DNA of 64,000 nucleotides from Palleronia abyssalis (lineage in GTDB: Bacteria > Pseudomonadota > Alphaproteobacteria > Rhodobacterales > Rhodobacteraceae): assembly GCF_900302445.1 (NCBI RefSeq), contig NZ_ONZF01000001.1, positions 620,001 through 684,000 on the forward strand, read 5' to 3'. Shown here one piece after another: positions 38,694 to 47,133 of the stretch. The number at the start of each line of letters is the position of its first letter. Position 1 is the first letter of the stretch. The notes beneath the pieces are model-generated. The model ran no database searches and was not told where the DNA came from. It saw only the letters and a list, made by a program, of their open reading frames with translations. Made by a program: the position numbers and the translations under genes.

Positions 38694-39577
38694 GCAAGCG
38701 CCGCATCGACGATGTGACCGGAACCGAAACGACCGGCCACGAATGGGACGGCATCGAAGAGCTGAACAACCCCCTGCCCCGTTGGTGGCTGTGGACCTTC
38801 TATGGAACGGTTGCCTTCTCGGTCGTCTACATGATCCTCTATCCCGCGATCCCGCTGATCAACGGCGCGACCGGCGGCGTTCTGGGGTGGTCGCAACGTG
38901 GCGACGTCGCGGCCGAGATCGCGGCCGTCGACGCCGCTCAGGCCGACATGCGCGCCTCGCTGACCGAGGTCGACCTGGCCGCCGTCAGCCTGAACCCCGA
39001 GCTTCTGTCCTTCGCGACGAACGCGGGCGCTGCGGTCTTCCGGACCAACTGTTCGCAATGCCACGGCTCGGGCGCGGCGGGGGCGTTGGGTTATCCCAAC
39101 CTGCTGGACGATGCATGGCTGTGGGGCGGCACGCTGGAGGACATCGCCTATACGGTGCGCCACGGCATCCGCAACGAAGTCGACCCGGACGCGCGGTACA
39201 GCCAGATGCCGGCCTTTGGCGAGATGCTGACCGAGGAGGAGATCGCCACCCTCGTCGCCCACGTCCAGTCCCTGCCCGAGGGGCAGGATCCGCTGGCAGG
39301 TCCGGGCGGAGAGCTGTTCGACATGAACTGTTCGTCCTGCCACGGCCTGGACGCGCAAGGCGACAGGTTCCTGGGGGCGCCCAACCTGACGGACGCGATC
39401 TGGCTTTACGGCAATTCGGACGACCAGCTGACCGAGGTGATAACGGAAGGACCGTTCGGCGTAATGCCGCCATGGGGCGGCCGCCTGACCGAAGCCGAGG
39501 TGCGCGCCGTGGCCACGTATGTTCACGGCCTGGGCGGTGGTGAGACCCAAGTGGGAGAGAACGACAACATCGAATAG
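38690..39577 (+). CDS. ccoP: cbb3-type cytochrome c oxidase subunit III (diheme)
   Basis: Diheme cytochrome subunit that accepts electrons from soluble cytochrome c. The 295-residue protein has a cytosolic N-terminus with HEWDGIEELNNPLPRWW, one membrane helix (TFYGTVAFSVVYMILYP) and two cytochrome c domains with heme motifs CSQCH (about residue 122) and CSSCH (about residue 216), plus the Met-ligand segments YSQMPAFG and FGVMPPWGG. The start ATG 38690 overlaps the ccoQ stop. A hairpin follows at 39622-39651, ending the operon. Confidence 0.96.
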   Translation: MSKRRIDDVTGTETTGHEWDGIEELNNPLPRWWLWTFYGTVAFSVVYMILYPAIPLINGATGGVLGWSQRGDVAAEIAAVDAAQADMRASLTEVDLAAVSLNPELLSFATNAGAAVFRTNCSQCHGSGAAGALGYPNLLDDAWLWGGTLEDIAYTVRHGIRNEVDPDARYSQMPAFGEMLTEEEIATLVAHVQSLPEGQDPLAGPGGELFDMNCSSCHGLDAQGDRFLGAPNLTDAIWLYGNSDDQLTEVITEGPFGVMPPWGGRLTEAEVRAVATYVHGLGGGETQVGENDNIE

Positions 39578-39621
39578 GCGGCCCAAGCGCATCTGTTCGC
39601 GCGTTTGGCGCGGGTCGCCTC

Positions 39622-39651
39622 GGGGCGGCGGTCGGGAGGGGCCGCCGCCCC
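39622..39651 (+). terminator. Hairpin after ccoNOQP
   Basis: A perfect 10-bp stem, GGGGCGGCGG and CCGCCGCCCC, with a 10-base loop, starts 45 bp after the ccoP stop and before the ccoG promoter. It lacks a T tract, like the other hairpins in this genome. Confidence 0.6.
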
Positions 39652-39673
39652 AACTGCGTCAGGCTGCCACATG

Positions 39674-39687
39674 TTGATCCATGTCAA
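39674..39687 (+). promoter_or_regulatory. FNR-type box upstream of ccoG
   Basis: TTGATCCATGTCAA, identical to the box before ccoN, ends 57 bp before the ccoG ATG. It should let FnrL induce the assembly genes ccoGHIS together with the oxidase. Confidence 0.85.
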
Positions 39688-39744
39688 GGAAGCAGCCCCC
39701 GACGCGCCTTAGGGAGAGACTGCGAACAGGAAAGACCCCCCCTC

Positions 39745-41283
39745 ATGTCCGAGCATTCGACATCCCTCTATGCCGCGCGCGTGCCGATTTTCCCGCGCCG
39801 CGTCTCCGGCTTTTACCGCAACCTGAAATGGTGGATCATGGGCCTGACGCTCGCGGTCTACTACATCACGCCGTGGCTTCGGTGGGATCGGGGCCCGAAC
39901 CTGCCCGACCAGGCGGTTCTGGTCGATCTGGCGAACCGGCGATTCTATTTCTTCTGGATCGAGATCTGGCCCCACGAATTCTATTTCGTCGCGGGGTTGC
40001 TGGTCATGGCAGGTTTGGGACTGTTCCTGTTCACGGCCGCGCTGGGGCGGGTCTGGTGCGGCTATGCCTGCCCGCAGACGGTGTGGACCGACCTTTTCCT
40101 GATGGTCGAGCGCTGGGTGCAGGGGGACCGCAACGCACGAATGCGCCTGCGCAACGCGCCGATGTCCCCGCGAAAGGCAACGCTTTTGGGCACGACGTGG
40201 ACGATCTGGCTGCTGATCGCCTTGGCGACAGGTGGGGCATGGGTTTTCTACTTTACCGACGCCCCAACGCTGGCGCGCGATCTGGTCGCGTTCCAGGCCC
40301 CCGGCGTGGCCTACATGACAATCGCCATCCTGACCGCCACGACCTTCATCTTCGGCGGCTTCATGCGCGAGCAGATATGCATCTACATGTGCCCCTGGCC
40401 GCGCATCCAGGGCGCCATGATGGATGAAGGCACGCTGACCGTCGCCTATCGGGACTGGCGGGGAGAGCCGCGCGGAAAGGGTTTGCGTCGCCGGGAGGCC
40501 GCGTCCGACCTGCGCGTGACCGGGCCGCAAATCGGCGGGCGCAGTCCGCTGATCCCGATGCCGGGGGTGCGGGACACGAAGATCGTCGGCGCAGCGCCCG
40601 CGCCGGCGTCGATCGCAGGTCCCGGCGACTGCATCGACTGCAATGCCTGCGTCAACGTCTGCCCTATGGGGATCGACATCCGCGACGGGCAGCAGATGGC
40701 CTGCATCACCTGCGCGCTGTGCATCGACGCCTGCGACCAGGTGATGGCCAAGATCGGCCAACCGCGAGGCCTCATCGACTACGTCGCCCTTTCGGATGCC
40801 CCGCGCGAGGCGGCGGGTGGCGCGCCCATCCCGGCCTGGCGCCACGCCATGCGCCCGCGCAACTTCCTCTATACCGGGCTTTGGTCCTTGGTGGGCATCC
40901 TGCTGGTCGTTGCCCTGTTCGTCCGCCCCGATATCGAGATGACGGTCTCCCCGATCCGCAACCCCACATACGTGGCGCTCTCGGACGGCAGCGTGCGAAA
41001 CGTCTATGACGTGCGGCTGCTCAACAAGCATGGCGAGGCGCGGCAGTTCCTGCTGTCGCCGTCCCTCGGTCCGGACCTGACGCTTCAGATCGAGGGGCAG
41101 CCGGGCAACACGCTTACTGTCCCGGCCGACACGCAGCAACTGACGCGGGTCTATCTGACCGCGCCCCCGGGTTCCGAAGCCGCCGCAGAGGATCGGACCG
41201 AGCTTCGGCTGTGGGTGGTCGATCTGGAAGGGGGCGAACGAGCCCATGTCGACACGGTCTTCAACGGAAAGGGAACGCAATGA
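39745..41283 (+). CDS. ccoG: Cytochrome oxidase assembly ferredoxin-like protein CcoG (RdxA/FixG)
   Basis: Membrane iron-sulfur protein that helps supply reduced copper to the cbb3 oxidase. The 512-residue protein has several membrane helices, the CGYACPQTVW and CIYMCPWPR motifs in loops, and a double 4Fe-4S ferredoxin domain: CIDCNACVNVCPMGID (about residues 294-309) and CITCALCIDACDQV. The C-terminal 150 residues form an Ig-like periplasmic domain. It overlaps ccoH by four bases. The start follows the FNR box by 57 bp. Confidence 0.95.
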   Translation: MSEHSTSLYAARVPIFPRRVSGFYRNLKWWIMGLTLAVYYITPWLRWDRGPNLPDQAVLVDLANRRFYFFWIEIWPHEFYFVAGLLVMAGLGLFLFTAALGRVWCGYACPQTVWTDLFLMVERWVQGDRNARMRLRNAPMSPRKATLLGTTWTIWLLIALATGGAWVFYFTDAPTLARDLVAFQAPGVAYMTIAILTATTFIFGGFMREQICIYMCPWPRIQGAMMDEGTLTVAYRDWRGEPRGKGLRRREAASDLRVTGPQIGGRSPLIPMPGVRDTKIVGAAPAPASIAGPGDCIDCNACVNVCPMGIDIRDGQQMACITCALCIDACDQVMAKIGQPRGLIDYVALSDAPREAAGGAPIPAWRHAMRPRNFLYTGLWSLVGILLVVALFVRPDIEMTVSPIRNPTYVALSDGSVRNVYDVRLLNKHGEARQFLLSPSLGPDLTLQIEGQPGNTLTVPADTQQLTRVYLTAPPGSEAAAEDRTELRLWVVDLEGGERAHVDTVFNGKGTQ

Positions 41284-41723
41284 CCGCACTGACCGGAAAG
41301 CACGTGGCCGCGATGTTCGTGACCGGCTTCGGCATAATCATCGGCGTGAACCTGACCCTTGCCACACAGGCCGTACGCACCTTTCCCGGGCTCGAGGTCG
41401 CGAACTCCTACGTCGCCAGCCAGTCCTTCGACGCGCGCCGCGCTGCACAACAGGCACTGGGATGGACCGCCGATGTGGCCTATGGGGAAGGCCGCCTGTC
41501 GCTGGACCTGACCGGCCCCGATGGCGGCCCCGCTGACGTGGCCACCCTGGCATTGCATATCGAGCGGCCGACCGAGGCGCGGGACGACCGCCCGCTGACC
41601 CTGGACGCTGAGGGCGGGGCGGCTCTCGATCTGGATCCCGGGGTCTGGCGTCTGGATATCGTGGCAACGGCCGCCGACGGCACCGCGTTCGAGCAGCGCG
41701 TGCTGTTCGAGGTGCCGCGATGA
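41280..41723 (+). CDS. ccoH: FixH-family protein, cbb3 assembly CcoH
   Basis: A 147-residue membrane protein with one N-terminal helix (GKHVAAMFVTGFGIIIGVNLTLA) and a periplasmic domain rich in beta strands, beginning GLEVANSYVASQSFD, the FixH signature. It is needed for assembly or stability of the cbb3 oxidase in organisms studied. The ATG overlaps the ccoG stop (ATGA) and the stop overlaps ccoI, so the four genes are tightly coupled. Confidence 0.92.
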   Translation: MTALTGKHVAAMFVTGFGIIIGVNLTLATQAVRTFPGLEVANSYVASQSFDARRAAQQALGWTADVAYGEGRLSLDLTGPDGGPADVATLALHIERPTEARDDRPLTLDAEGGAALDLDPGVWRLDIVATAADGTAFEQRVLFEVPR

Positions 41724-43861
41724 GCATGGCCTGCCCCGCCTGCGCCGGGATGCCGCCCCCGCAGGCGGCCCCGGGCGATCGGGCGCCGACCCATGTTTTG
41801 CACCTGCCCGACATTCATTGCGCGGGCTGCATCGCGGGGGTCGAGACGGCGCTGATGGCACGTTCTGGCGTGCAGGAGGCGCGGGTCAACCTGACGCTGA
41901 AGCGGGTGTTCGTCAGCGCGCCGGGCCTTGCCGCGACCGATCTGGTCGAAACGCTTGCGCAGGCAGGCCACCGGGCCCAACGGCTGGACGCCGCGCGCAT
42001 GGGCGGAGAGGAGCGCGCCGCACGTGATCTTCTGATGCGCATCGGCGTCGCTGGCTTTGCTATGATGAACGTGATGCTTCTGTCCGTCGCGGTCTGGTCC
42101 GGCGCGGCCGGCGCGACGGAGAAACTGTTCCACCTGATTTCCGCCGCCATCGCCCTGCCCGCAGTCGCCTATTCCGCCCGCCCCTTCTTCGCCTCGGCCC
42201 TCGGGGCGTTGCGCGGCGGGCGGCTGAACATGGACGTTCCGATCTCGCTTGCGATCATGCTTGCCACGGCTGTGTCCCTTGCGACCGCTTTGGGGTTCGG
42301 GGACCAGTCGGGTTGGTTCGACGCGGCGCTTGCGCTGACGTTTTTCCTATTGGTGGGGCGCTACCTCGACCGGGCGGGGCGCGCTTCGGCCCGGTCCGCG
42401 GCGGCCGAGCTTGCCGCGTTGGAAGCACCGCAGGCCCTGCTGATCGAAGGCGGGACCGAGCGTATCGTGGACGCTGACAACCTTGCCGCGGGCGATCTGA
42501 TCCGGGTGCGACCGGGCGACCGCATTCCGGCGGACGGCACGATCCTGTCGGGGCGCACGGATCTGGATCGATCCGCCCTGACCGGCGAGAGCGCGCCCGA
42601 AAGCGCGGGCGTGGGGGATTCCGTCGCGGCGGGAGAGACCTGCCTGACCGGCGCGCTGGAGGTACGCGTTGATCGTGCCGGACGCGAGACCGGGCTGGCC
42701 CGCATGGCCGAGCTCGTCGCCACCGCCGAGACGCAGCGCACCCGCTACACCGGGTTGGCTGACAGGGCAGCGCGCATTTATGCCCCTGCCGTGCATCTTC
42801 TGGGCGCGGGGGCTTTCGTGGCGTGGCTGTGGGCCACGGGGGACGGGTGGCGGTCGCTGGATGTCGCGATCTCGGTCCTTGTGATCACGTGCCCTTGCGC
42901 GCTGGGTCTGGCGATCCCGGCCGTGTCGACCATTGCGACGGGACGGCTGTTCCGCGCGGGCCTTCTGGTGACGTCGCGGACCGCGCTCGAACGCCTGTCC
43001 GAAGTGGATTTGGTGGTGTTTGACAAGACAGGAACGCTGACGTCCGGCACGCCTGTTCTGGAAGGAATGCCCAATCCCGTCGATCTGGCCGTGGCCGCCG
43101 GGTTGGCCCAATCCTCGAACCACCCGGTCTCGCGCGCTATCGTCGCGGCAGCCAAAGAGCGCGGGATTGAACCACGTGTGCCGGACCACCCAGCCGAAAA
43201 GGCAGGACAAGGCGTCGAAGGCCTTCTTGGCGGACGACCCGTACGGCTGGGTCGAAAAGAGTGGATTGGCGCGAAGGGCGATGCCGCCGTCTGGCTCCGG
43301 CTTGGGGATGCGCCGCCAGTCCCCTTCACCACCCGTGAAACGCTGCGCGACGAAGCGGCAGACACCATCGCGACACTGCGCAGCGACGGGTACGAGGTCG
43401 CGCTTCTGTCGGGCGATACGGCATCGGCTGTAGCCCGGATCGCCGCAACCCTGGATATCGACCGCGCGGAGGCCGGGATGACGCCCGAGCAGAAGGTTGC
43501 CTGGGTCGAGGATGCGGCACGACAGGGGCGGAAGGTTCTGATGGTAGGCGACGGACTGAACGACACCGGGTGCCTTGCCGTCGCCCATGCCGGGATCGCC
43601 CCCGGATCCGGGCTGGATGCTGCGCGCAGTGCATCGGATGTGGTGCTGCTGTCGGGCGGTTTGCCCGGGGTCGTCAAGGCCTTGCGGACGGCACGCCAAT
43701 CCGCAGCGCGCATGCGGCAGAACATCGGGCTGGCCGCAGCTTACAACGCTGTCTCGATCCCCGTGGCGCTGTTGGGGCTGGCCTCGCCCGTCCTTGCGGC
43801 ACTTGCCATGTCGACCTCATCCCTGACAGTATCGGCCAACGCGATGAGGCGGATGCGATGA
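41720..43861 (+). CDS. ccoI: Copper-exporting P-type ATPase for cbb3 assembly
   Basis: P1B-type ATPase that loads copper for the cbb3 oxidase. The 713-residue protein has an N-terminal CPAC, an HMA metal-binding domain with HCAGCIAGVE (about residues 33-42), eight membrane helices, the transport motif C391-P392-C393, the phosphorylation site DKTGTLTSG (Asp435), and the hinge segment MVGDGLNDTGCLA. The CPC motif and FixI-type layout identify it within the cco cluster. It overlaps ccoH and ccoS by four bases each. Confidence 0.95.
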   Translation: MSMACPACAGMPPPQAAPGDRAPTHVLHLPDIHCAGCIAGVETALMARSGVQEARVNLTLKRVFVSAPGLAATDLVETLAQAGHRAQRLDAARMGGEERAARDLLMRIGVAGFAMMNVMLLSVAVWSGAAGATEKLFHLISAAIALPAVAYSARPFFASALGALRGGRLNMDVPISLAIMLATAVSLATALGFGDQSGWFDAALALTFFLLVGRYLDRAGRASARSAAAELAALEAPQALLIEGGTERIVDADNLAAGDLIRVRPGDRIPADGTILSGRTDLDRSALTGESAPESAGVGDSVAAGETCLTGALEVRVDRAGRETGLARMAELVATAETQRTRYTGLADRAARIYAPAVHLLGAGAFVAWLWATGDGWRSLDVAISVLVITCPCALGLAIPAVSTIATGRLFRAGLLVTSRTALERLSEVDLVVFDKTGTLTSGTPVLEGMPNPVDLAVAAGLAQSSNHPVSRAIVAAAKERGIEPRVPDHPAEKAGQGVEGLLGGRPVRLGRKEWIGAKGDAAVWLRLGDAPPVPFTTRETLRDEAADTIATLRSDGYEVALLSGDTASAVARIAATLDIDRAEAGMTPEQKVAWVEDAARQGRKVLMVGDGLNDTGCLAVAHAGIAPGSGLDAARSASDVVLLSGGLPGVVKALRTARQSAARMRQNIGLAAAYNAVSIPVALLGLASPVLAALAMSTSSLTVSANAMRRMR

Positions 43862-44016
43862 ACGTTCTGGCCATTCTGATCCCGGTTTCCGTCACGCTAG
43901 GGCTGGCCGGGCTGGGCGCGTTCCTCTGGACCCTGAAGAGCGGACAGTACGACGACCCGGCGGGGGATCAGGCACGCGCGCTCAGCGATCGGTTCGACGA
44001 CAACCCGCCCTCCTGA
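43858..44016 (+). CDS. ccoS: cbb3-type oxidase assembly protein CcoS
   Basis: A 52-residue membrane protein with one helix (ILIPVSVTLGLAGLGAFLWTL) followed by the CcoS signature KSGQYDDPAGDQARAL. It is required for cofactor insertion into the oxidase in Rhodobacter. The ATG overlaps the ccoI stop (ATGA). It ends the ccoGHIS operon. Confidence 0.93.
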   Translation: MNVLAILIPVSVTLGLAGLGAFLWTLKSGQYDDPAGDQARALSDRFDDNPPS

Positions 44017-44059
44017 AACCCCGCTGGACAGGAGATGCCGTCGCCATCACTGTCGGCCC

Positions 44060-44926
44060 ATGCGCCTGTTTCTTGCCCTGATCCTTCTGGCGGCCTGTGC
44101 CCGTGGTCCCGAAACCGTCCCGCCCCCTGCCCCGGACGTGCTGCGCGTGGCAAGCTACAACGTCCATTACATCGACCTGAACGCCGCATCGGGCGACTGG
44201 TCGCGCGCCGATTGGGAGGTGCGCAAAGGCCCCATGGCCGACGCAGTCGGTGCGCTGAACGCGCATGTGATCGCGTTCCAGGAAATGGAGAGCTTTCGCC
44301 GCGGCTCTGACGGCGGCATCAATCTGGCCCGCGACTGGTTGTTGGCGCAACACCCGGATTTCCGGGTCGCCGCGGTGGGCAACTGGCGCGACTTCCCCTC
44401 GACCCAGCCGATCTTCTATCGCCCCGACCGTCTGCGGCTTCAGGATGAGGGCTGGTATTTCTTCTCTCCCACGCCGGACGTGATCTATTCGCGCAGCTTC
44501 GACGGCTCGTATCCGGCGTTCGCGTCCTGGGCCCGGTTCGAGGATCGCAACACAGGGAACAGCGTGCATGTCACGAATGTGCATCTGGATGCGTTCAGCC
44601 GGGTGAACCGCGATGGCGGCACACGGTTGATCGTCGACCGGGTGGCCCCCCTGATCGAGGCGGGGGATACAGTGATCCTGGCAGGCGACATCAATGCCGT
44701 GCGGGGAATGGCGCCGATCAGAATGCTGCAAGACGCGGGACTGACCTTCGCGCCGGTGACAGGAACAACCTATCACTTCGACCGCGGGCTGCACCTGTTC
44801 GGCGCCATCGACCACGTCGCCGTCGCCAATGCCGCCATCGCGGCCGAGCCGGTGGTCTTGCGACGGCAGTTCCAAGGCGAATGGCCCAGCGACCATTATC
44901 CTGTGATCGTCGACTTGAGTTACTGA
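44060..44926 (+). CDS. Endonuclease/exonuclease/phosphatase family lipoprotein
   Basis: A 288-residue secreted protein. The signal MRLFLALILLAACARGP has a lipobox LAAC, so it should be lipid-anchored in the envelope. The EEP fold is shown by VASYNVHYID (about residues 30-39), AFQEMESF with the metal-binding glutamate, VILAGDINAVRG and the final SDHYPVIVDL, which hold the catalytic Asp, Asn and His. Substrates of this group include nucleic acids, phosphoesters and sphingomyelin; none is implied here. It lies 43 bp after ccoS, perhaps in the same transcript. Confidence 0.83.
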   Translation: MRLFLALILLAACARGPETVPPPAPDVLRVASYNVHYIDLNAASGDWSRADWEVRKGPMADAVGALNAHVIAFQEMESFRRGSDGGINLARDWLLAQHPDFRVAAVGNWRDFPSTQPIFYRPDRLRLQDEGWYFFSPTPDVIYSRSFDGSYPAFASWARFEDRNTGNSVHVTNVHLDAFSRVNRDGGTRLIVDRVAPLIEAGDTVILAGDINAVRGMAPIRMLQDAGLTFAPVTGTTYHFDRGLHLFGAIDHVAVANAAIAAEPVVLRRQFQGEWPSDHYPVIVDLSY

Positions 44927-44945
44927 CAGGACCTACGGACTGGCC

Positions 44946-46025
44946 CTACTGACGGGGGAAGACGAAGCAGCGGTCCCGGCGGATCGCCAGCCACATGGGC
45001 GTGCCGGGCTTGGGCAAAAAGACCGAAGGCACCGTGGCCGACATGACCCCGCCGGCATCCAGACGGAACTCGACAAGGCTTTCCTTGCCGATGAACCGCG
45101 ATCGGGTGACAACCGCGCGCGCAGGCGTGCCGTCCTGCGGCGTCGGGTTCGGACCGCGGCCTGCCCGATCGAAATCGATGCGCACGTGCTGTGGGCGGAT
45201 GACGATGTCGACCTCTGTCCCGTCGGGGACGCCGGGGGCCAGGAACTGGCCGAACGGCGTATCCGTCAGGGCTCCATTAACCTCACCCTCAATCACGTTG
45301 ATATCGCTGAAAAATGCCGCCGCGGCCCGGTCCGCGGGATTGTTGTAGATATTGTAGGGCGCGCCCATCTGGACGATGTCCCCGCGGCGCATCAGCGCGA
45401 TCTCGTCAGCCATGCGCATGGCCTCCTCGGGCTCGTGTGTAACCAGAAGGACAGCCGTGCCTTCCTCTTTCAAAACGCTCAGGGTCTCGTCCCGGATGCC
45501 GTCGCGCAAACGGTTGTCGAGCCCCGAGAACGGCTCGTCCATCAGCATGACCTGAGGGCGCGGCGCGACCGCACGGGCCAACGCCACGCGCTGCTGCTCC
45601 CCGCCCGACAGCTCATGCGGCCAAGCGTCGATATACCGGCCCATTCGGACACGATCCAGAAGCTCGCGGACGCGGTCGCGCTTGGCGGCCTTCGTCCCCT
45701 TCAACCCGAACGCGATGTTGTCGGCCACCGACAGGTGCGGGAACAGCGCGAAGTCCTGGAAGATCAGGCCGACGCCGCGCTTTTCCGGGGGCACGAAGGT
45801 CGTCGGGCCCAGGACTTCGGTCCCGTCGATGCGAATCTTGCCCGATTGCGGCGACTCGACACCGGCGATGGCGCGCAGGGTGGTCGACTTGCCGCAGCCG
45901 GACGGCCCGAGAAGACACAGGACGTCGCCGGCCCCCACGGATAAGGACACGTTGCGCACGACCTGCTGGCCGTCGAAGGCGCAGGTCAAATGCTCGATCT
46001 CCAGCCGCGGGGCGGAAGGCGTCAT
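44946..46025 (-). CDS. ABC transporter ATP-binding protein (Fe3+/polyamine type)
   Basis: A 359-residue ATPase of the FbpC/PotA/UgpC class of importers. It has Walker A GPSGCGKST (about residues 38-46), the Q-loop FQDFALFPH, signature LSGGEQQRVALARA, Walker B VMLMDEPFSGLD and a C-terminal TOBE-type domain (from about residue 250). Best resemblance is to ferric-iron uptake ATPases. No permease or binding-protein gene is adjacent, so it is an orphan here. It is downstream of the SDR gene in the same direction and convergent with the EEP lipoprotein. Confidence 0.87.
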   Translation of the reverse strand: MTPSAPRLEIEHLTCAFDGQQVVRNVSLSVGAGDVLCLLGPSGCGKSTTLRAIAGVESPQSGKIRIDGTEVLGPTTFVPPEKRGVGLIFQDFALFPHLSVADNIAFGLKGTKAAKRDRVRELLDRVRMGRYIDAWPHELSGGEQQRVALARAVAPRPQVMLMDEPFSGLDNRLRDGIRDETLSVLKEEGTAVLLVTHEPEEAMRMADEIALMRRGDIVQMGAPYNIYNNPADRAAAAFFSDINVIEGEVNGALTDTPFGQFLAPGVPDGTEVDIVIRPQHVRIDFDRAGRGPNPTPQDGTPARAVVTRSRFIGKESLVEFRLDAGGVMSATVPSVFLPKPGTPMWLAIRRDRCFVFPRQ

Positions 46026-46047
46026 GGGAAATCCCGACAGGAACGGT

Positions 46048-46070
46048 CGGGGCCGCAGCTAGCAGCCCCG
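46048..46070 (-). terminator. Hairpin between the SDR and ABC genes
   Basis: On the minus strand a nine-pair stem (including one G-U pair), CGGGGCTGC with GCGGCCCCG and loop TAGCT, lies about 20 bp after the SDR stop and 22 bp before the ABC ATPase start. No T tract. Confidence 0.35.
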
Positions 46071-46089
46071 CCCCCCCGGTTCAAGCGCA

Positions 46090-46869
46090 TCACATCGATA
46101 GGTTCACGGCCCCGCCGTCCAGGAGCACATTCTGCCCCACGATGAAGCCCGCATGCTGCGAGCAAAGGAACGCGCAGGCCGCCCCGAATTCCGCCGCGGT
46201 GCCATAGCGGCGCGCGGGGATGGTCGCCTCGCGGCCGGCGCGGGCCTCGGACAGGTCGATCCCCTTTTCCTTCGACACGCCCGTATCCAGCGCGGTCGCC
46301 CGGTCGGTATCGTGAATGCCCGGCAGAAGGTTGTTGATCGTCACGCCCGCGGACGCCACTTGCCGCGCCGTCCCGGCGACGTAGCCGGTCAGGCCGGCGC
46401 GGGCCGAGTTCGACAGTCCCAGAACGGGGATCGGCGACTTGACCGATTGCGAGGTGATATTGACCACCCGGCCCCAGCCCCGTTCCATCATCGTCGGCAC
46501 ACAGGCTTTCATGAGGGCGATCGGGGTCAGCATGTTCGCATCGAGCGCCTTGATGAAGTCGTCGCGGTTCCAGTCCGTCCACATGCCCGGCGGCGGACCG
46601 CCCGCGTTGGTCACAAGGATGTCGGGATGGTCCGCCAGGTCGAGGACCCGCGACCGTGCGTCCTCGGTCGTGATGTCGCCCGCAACTTCTGTCACGGAAA
46701 CGCCGAACTCGCTGCGGATGGCCTCGGCGGCCTCCTGCAGGGCGTCGGCGCCGCGGGCGTTCATCACCAGGTCCACCCCCTCGGCCGCCAGCGCGCGGGC
46801 ACAGCCCAGTCCCAGCCCCTTTGACGATGCTGTCACCAGCGCCCGCTTTCCCTTGATGCCCAGATCCAT
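46090..46869 (-). CDS. SDR family oxidoreductase-like protein, atypical catalytic site
   Basis: A 259-residue Rossmann-fold protein of the short-chain dehydrogenase family. The N-terminus (ALVTASSKGLGLGCARAL) lacks the first Gly of TGxxxGxG, and NAGGPP replaces NNAG. At the catalytic site the usual Y-x3-K is missing: after NITSQSVKSPIPV the sequence reads LGLSNSARAGLTGYV, with no Tyr or Lys at the expected positions. This corresponds to a known SDR-like subgroup annotated as ketoacyl-ACP-reductase-like that lacks the perfect tetrad. Its activity is therefore uncertain. Confidence 0.87.
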   Translation of the reverse strand: MDLGIKGKRALVTASSKGLGLGCARALAAEGVDLVMNARGADALQEAAEAIRSEFGVSVTEVAGDITTEDARSRVLDLADHPDILVTNAGGPPPGMWTDWNRDDFIKALDANMLTPIALMKACVPTMMERGWGRVVNITSQSVKSPIPVLGLSNSARAGLTGYVAGTARQVASAGVTINNLLPGIHDTDRATALDTGVSKEKGIDLSEARAGREATIPARRYGTAAEFGAACAFLCSQHAGFIVGQNVLLDGGAVNLSM

Positions 46870-47133
46870 TCTGCCCTCCTCGATCCGTTTCGGCGAACCC
46901 TAGCGGGGGTTTCACGTACCGTCGAGGTCATGAGGACCGTTATCGAATTCGCAACAGTTCATGCTGCATAGCTGCGTTGGCCAGCCCGCCCCCGATATGA
47001 GGTTCCAAATAGCGAGGAACATTGCCAAATTTTACGAAACGTTCTAGGAATATTGAATGACGGTCCGATGCCCGCCGCGCCTTGGGGAAGGTCGCGGGGA
47101 ACCTGCGTCGCCGTCGCGAGAACGAGGGCTGCC

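Noticed and set aside
43968-44189. Minus-strand frame with an Excalibur-like DSDGDGISC motif
   Set aside because: It overlaps ccoS and the signal peptide of the EEP lipoprotein, which are better supported, and the rest of the frame has no calcium-binding domain features.
47053-47133. Longer N-terminus for the Hint protein from TTG 47053
   Set aside because: The added residues are basic and without conservation clues, and ATG 47134 is a more normal start.
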